Below, piece after piece: positions 61,925 to 64,000 of a stretch of DNA of 64,000 nt (positions within the stretch are counted from its first letter, which is position 1; every line of letters starts with the position of its first letter). Origin of the DNA: Curtobacterium sp. TC1 (GTDB taxonomy: Bacteria; Actinomycetota; Actinomycetes; Actinomycetales; Microbacteriaceae); the NCBI RefSeq assembly GCF_019844075.1, contig NZ_CP081964.1, forward strand, positions 3,596,001 through 3,660,000, in the 5' to 3' direction. The notes beneath the pieces are model-generated. The model did not search any database, was not told the origin of the DNA, and saw nothing but the letters and a program-made list of their open reading frames with translations. Made by a program: the position numbers and the translations under genes.

Positions 61925-63294
61925 GCGGGCACCTCCGCGCGCTCGGTGACCTGCCGGTCCGGCGCGCGGTGCGCACCGGCGACCGGGGCCGTCGACTGGT
62001 CCGTGTCGGGCAGGCCGAACTCCTGGAAGGCGATCCGGGCCTCCAGGCCGTACACGGGGCGACCCGTGACGGACCGGATGATCGACGCGTTCCGCCACGC
62101 GCCCATGCCGAGGTCGGGCGCGGTCAGGCCGTGCGTGTGCTCCTCGGCGTTCTGCACCCAGATGCGCCCGCCGAGGGTGTCGGCGTGGTGGTCGCGCGCG
62201 ACGGCCAGGCGACCCTGGGAGTCGCGGGCGACGAGGTGCTCGACCGGGTCGAGGAACCGCGGCGCCCGTGGTCGGTAACCGGTGGCGAGGACGAGCCGTT
62301 CGACCTCGTGCTCGTAGGTCTCGCCGAGCTGCTCGTGGCGGAGTGTCAGCCGGTACGTGCCCCGGTCGGCGAGCCACTCCGCGTCGACGACGCTGGTCTC
62401 GGTGCGCAGGCTCGTCGGGATCGGGCCACGTGCGCTGATCCGGTACAGCTGGTCGTAGAGCTCGTCGACGAGGTCGGCACTGATGCCCTTGTAGAGCCCG
62501 CGCTGCTCGCGCCCGAGGTGGTCGCGGACGGCTTCGGGTAGCGCATGGAAGTGGTCCGTGTACTCCGGACTCGTCATCTCGAGGGTGAGCTTCGTGTCCT
62601 CCATCGGGAAGAACCGCGGCGACCGGGTGATCCAGTCGAGGCGGTAGCCGTCCTGCCGGATGTCCTCGAGCAGTTCGCGGTAGACCTCGGCGGCGGACTG
62701 CCCGCTGCCGACGACGGCGATCGACCCGGCGTCGCGCAGGGCGTCCCGGTTCGGCAGGAACTCGGCGGAGTGGATCGCCGGCCCGGCGATCTCGCGCAGC
62801 GGGGCAGGGACCGACGGCTCCGTGCCGATGCCGACGACGACGTGGCGTGCGCGGTACGTCTCGGGACCCTGATCGGTCTCGGCGTGCACCGTGAACACGT
62901 CCGTCGTCGGGTCGTGCACGACCGCCGTGACGGACCGACCCCAGCGGAGGGTGTCGAGCTGATCGGCGGCCCAGCGGCAGTAGGCGTCGTACTCGCTGCG
63001 CAGGGGGTGGAAGTCCTCACGGATGTAGAACGGGTACAGGCGGCCGGTCTCCTTGAGCCACGCCAGGAACGAGAACGGCGACGTCGGATCCGCCATCGTC
63101 ACCAGGTCCGCCATGAACGGCACCTGGATCGTGGCGTCGTCGAGCATCATGCCGTGGTGCCAGGCGAAGCCGTCGGCGCCGTCGAGGAACACCGCGTCGA
63201 GGTCGTCGAGCGGGTCGGTCAGGCAGGCGAGGCCGAGGTTGAACGGGCCGATGCCGATGCCGATCAGGTCGTGCACGGTGCGGTCGGTGGTCAT
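61921..63294 (-). CDS. desB: Lysine/ornithine N-monooxygenase (cadaverine N-hydroxylase, DesB type)
   Basis: A 457-residue flavin-dependent N-hydroxylating monooxygenase. FAD site GIGIGPFNLGLA (about 12-23), the substrate-lid region GMMLDDATIQVPFMADLV, NADPH site AVVGSGQSAAEVYRELL, and the C-terminal ATG motif LVLATGYRPR. With a neighbouring decarboxylase it should hydroxylate cadaverine to N-hydroxycadaverine for a desferrioxamine-type siderophore. ATGA overlaps link it on both sides. Confidence 0.92.
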   Translation of the reverse strand: MTTDRTVHDLIGIGIGPFNLGLACLTDPLDDLDAVFLDGADGFAWHHGMMLDDATIQVPFMADLVTMADPTSPFSFLAWLKETGRLYPFYIREDFHPLRSEYDAYCRWAADQLDTLRWGRSVTAVVHDPTTDVFTVHAETDQGPETYRARHVVVGIGTEPSVPAPLREIAGPAIHSAEFLPNRDALRDAGSIAVVGSGQSAAEVYRELLEDIRQDGYRLDWITRSPRFFPMEDTKLTLEMTSPEYTDHFHALPEAVRDHLGREQRGLYKGISADLVDELYDQLYRISARGPIPTSLRTETSVVDAEWLADRGTYRLTLRHEQLGETYEHEVERLVLATGYRPRAPRFLDPVEHLVARDSQGRLAVARDHHADTLGGRIWVQNAEEHTHGLTAPDLGMGAWRNASIIRSVTGRPVYGLEARIAFQEFGLPDTDQSTAPVAGAHRAPDRQVTERAEVPA

Positions 63295-64000
63295 CGCGTT
63301 GCTCCTTCCGGGGCGGTGGTGGTCGCGCGGACCCGTGCTGCCGTCGCGGCGACGTGGTCGAGCGAGGCACGCATCTGCGCCGGGGTCGTCTCGGGGTTGA
63401 GCAGGGTGAGCTTGTTGCACGGGCGGCCGTCGATCACGGTCTTCGCGATGAGGACCCGGCCCTCGGCGAGCAGGGCTGCGCGGATCGGGGCGACGAGCGC
63501 GTCGGCCTGCTCGTCGGTCACCCCGGCCGGCTGCCAGCGGAACAGCACGGTGCTGAGCTGCGTCGGGGCGACGAGCACCAGGTCGGGGTGCTCCTCGACG
63601 ATCCGGTGGGTGGCGGCGGCGAGGTCGATGACGGCGTCGAACGCGGTGCCGATCGCGTCGGCGCCGGTCGCGCGCAGGGTGGCCCAGAGCTTCAGGGCGT
63701 CGAAGCGACGGGTGGTCTGCAGCGACTTGTCGACCTGGTTCGGCTCGGCGGCGTCCTCGGGGTTCAGGTAGTCGGCGTACCAGGCCGTCCGGCGCAGGTC
63801 GGCCGGGTCGCGGACGAGCAGTGCGCTCGAGGACACCGGCTGGAAGAAGGACTTGTGCAGGTCGGTCGTCACGCTGCGCGCCCGCTCGATGCCGGCGAGC
63901 AGGTGCCGACGCGTCGGGGACACGAGCAGTCCGCAGCCGTATGCGGCGTCGACGTGCAGCCAGACGTCCTCGAGGTCGCACACGTCGGCGATCGGCTCGA
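63291..64000 (-). CDS. desA: Pyridoxal-dependent decarboxylase (lysine decarboxylase, DesA type), C-terminal part
   Basis: The last 236 codons of a group II PLP decarboxylase; the 5' end is outside the window. It has WLHVDAAYGCGLLVSP, where the Asp contacts the PLP ring, the PLP-binding lysine in VTTDLHKSFFQPVSSSALL, and the small-domain ending TVIDGRPCNKLTLLNPETT. This matches the DesA family that converts lysine to cadaverine, the first step of desferrioxamine assembly. It is co-translated with desB through ATGA. The operon promoter and any DtxR/IdeR iron box are not in view. Confidence 0.9.
   Translation of the reverse strand, partial: EPIADVCDLEDVWLHVDAAYGCGLLVSPTRRHLLAGIERARSVTTDLHKSFFQPVSSSALLVRDPADLRRTAWYADYLNPEDAAEPNQVDKSLQTTRRFDALKLWATLRATGADAIGTAFDAVIDLAAATHRIVEEHPDLVLVAPTQLSTVLFRWQPAGVTDEQADALVAPIRAALLAEGRVLIAKTVIDGRPCNKLTLLNPETTPAQMRASLDHVAATAARVRATTTAPEGATR

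Noticed and set aside
1..64000. CRISPR arrays, insertion sequences, tRNA or rRNA genes
   Set aside because: No regularly spaced direct repeats of suitable length, no transposase motifs, and no cloverleaf or rRNA-like segments were found by reading.

Overview
The window is high-GC actinobacterial DNA with dense, short-spaced genes, strong G/C preference in third codon positions and frequent GTG starts. The gene set points to a Microbacteriaceae member, most likely Curtobacterium or a close relative: a sucC-sucD / DUF6350 / purN-purH block, an AbiEi/DUF559 protein, an LAXTG-type surface protein and a desferrioxamine-type siderophore operon. The genus is an inference from gene content, not from a marker gene. 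No tRNA, rRNA, CRISPR array, insertion sequence or prophage was seen.

Layout. 1-5.5 kb: start of a GH92 mannosidase, an alpha/beta hydrolase, a divergent SDR/TetR pair, a frameshifted MalY/PatB C-S lyase, nagB behind a perfect DasR-type palindrome, and a Nudix hydrolase. 5.6-9.7 kb: a four-gene ABC importer (ATPase, two permeases, binding lipoprotein). 9.9-13.1 kb: a YdeI-like protein, NAD(P)HX dehydratase, a histidine phosphatase and an AbiEi/DUF559 protein. 13.4-19.9 kb: a mannoside operon (binding protein, MalF, MalG, GH38 alpha-mannosidase) with an operator-like palindrome inside its promoter. 20-28.7 kb: PhzF, a small lipoprotein, a lamin-tail/phytase-like surface protein, a membrane protein, a ROK repressor, GNAT plus alkyltransferase-like protein, TerD and DUF805. 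28.7-33 kb: an asymmetric heterodimeric ABC exporter preceded by a candidate 40-residue leader peptide and hairpin. 33-41 kb: purH-purN, DUF6350, sucD-sucC and RecQ. 41.4-43.6 kb: four small or metabolic genes.

43.5-55.6 kb is a type VII secretion locus. It has an FHA protein, two small WXG100-type substrates, a larger protein with a WXG-like N-terminus and a membrane region, several co-translated unknown proteins, and a 1456-residue translocase ATPase with the EssC layout (FHA, two membrane helices, three FtsK domains). EccB, EccD, EccE and mycosin are absent from the window. The stretch just before the translocase carries three apparent frameshifts.

55.7-58.8 kb is a self-contained NAD-salvage operon: a PRPP synthetase-like protein, nicotinamide phosphoribosyltransferase and an NrtR-type repressor with a dead Nudix box. 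Its promoter holds two palindromes and places the transcription start on the ATG. pdxH follows. The window ends inside a desferrioxamine-type operon (desA, desB, and a fused desC-desD) read on the minus strand.

Two patterns run across the window. First, at least ten genes have a TANNNT hexamer exactly 6 nt before the start codon, the signature of leaderless transcripts. Second, gene ends and intergenic spaces carry long, nearly perfect inverted repeats, one family of which occurs three times.
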